DNA of 5,415 nucleotides from Spirochaetaceae bacterium (lineage in GTDB: Bacteria > Spirochaetota > Spirochaetia > Treponematales > Breznakiellaceae): NCBI GenBank assembly GCA_031279895.1, contig JAITHR010000131.1:1-5415 (forward strand), in the 5' to 3' direction. Below, piece after piece: positions 5,404 through 5,415 of the stretch. Within the stretch, counting starts at the first letter, position 1; each line of letters starts with the position of its first letter. The notes beneath the pieces were generated by a model. It searched no databases. It worked only from the letters and a program-made list of their open reading frames with translations, and was not told the DNA's origin. The position numbers and the translations under genes were made by a program.

Positions 5404-5415
5404 CCCGCCCCCGGC

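Noticed and set aside
5237..5413. A minus-strand frame open from the window edge, reading VEIRGVSDYPHTEITERI and onwards into the next gene
   Set aside because: It looks protein-like for about 30 residues, but its third codon positions are AT-rich unlike the real genes. It would also overlap the start of the minus-strand gene by about 100 bases and cover the candidate promoter. An alternative upstream gene end (TAA at 5397-5395) is too short to judge.

Overview
This is a GC-rich bacterial window with three protein genes set among repeat families. The best guess is a spirochaete, probably a Treponema relative of the insect-gut type. That rests on the overall look of the proteins and the repeat-rich intergenic DNA, is inference, and no marker gene confirms it.

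Layout: (1) Positions 1-458 are a degenerate minisatellite with a 21-bp period. It changes orientation near 127-143, so its two halves form a very long inverted repeat (1-111 against 243-353). (2) A plus-strand gene at 562-2307 encodes an AMP-forming acyl-CoA synthetase/ligase of the long-chain type. A possible promoter ends just before its ATG. (3) Positions 2308-2632 hold copies of an interspersed composite repeat and one strong 10-bp hairpin. (4) A plus-strand gene at 2633-3352 encodes a metallo-beta-lactamase-fold hydrolase of the glyoxalase II-like type. (5) Positions 3353-3565 are a compound inverted repeat of the same family, between convergent genes. (6) A minus-strand gene at 5337-3493 encodes a membrane-anchored or exported protein of unknown function. 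A plausible promoter and ribosome binding site lie upstream of it, at the right edge of the window.

The main unexpected signal is the repeat family. A 50-bp module occurs four times without length change (2306-2355, 2540-2589, and on the minus strand 3413-3462 and 3486-3535). It is mixed with a GC-rich block, a GTTTgAAAC palindrome and a 9-bp tandem unit. All three genes end inside or directly against these repeats, and the minus-strand protein takes about its last 23 residues and its stop codon from one. The second strong signal is the mirrored 21-bp array, whose inner 57-bp arms differ at only three positions, all G-U compatible in plus-strand RNA.

The three genes share no obvious pathway. 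The ligase and the hydrolase are generic metabolic enzymes, probably transcribed separately, and the third gene faces them.
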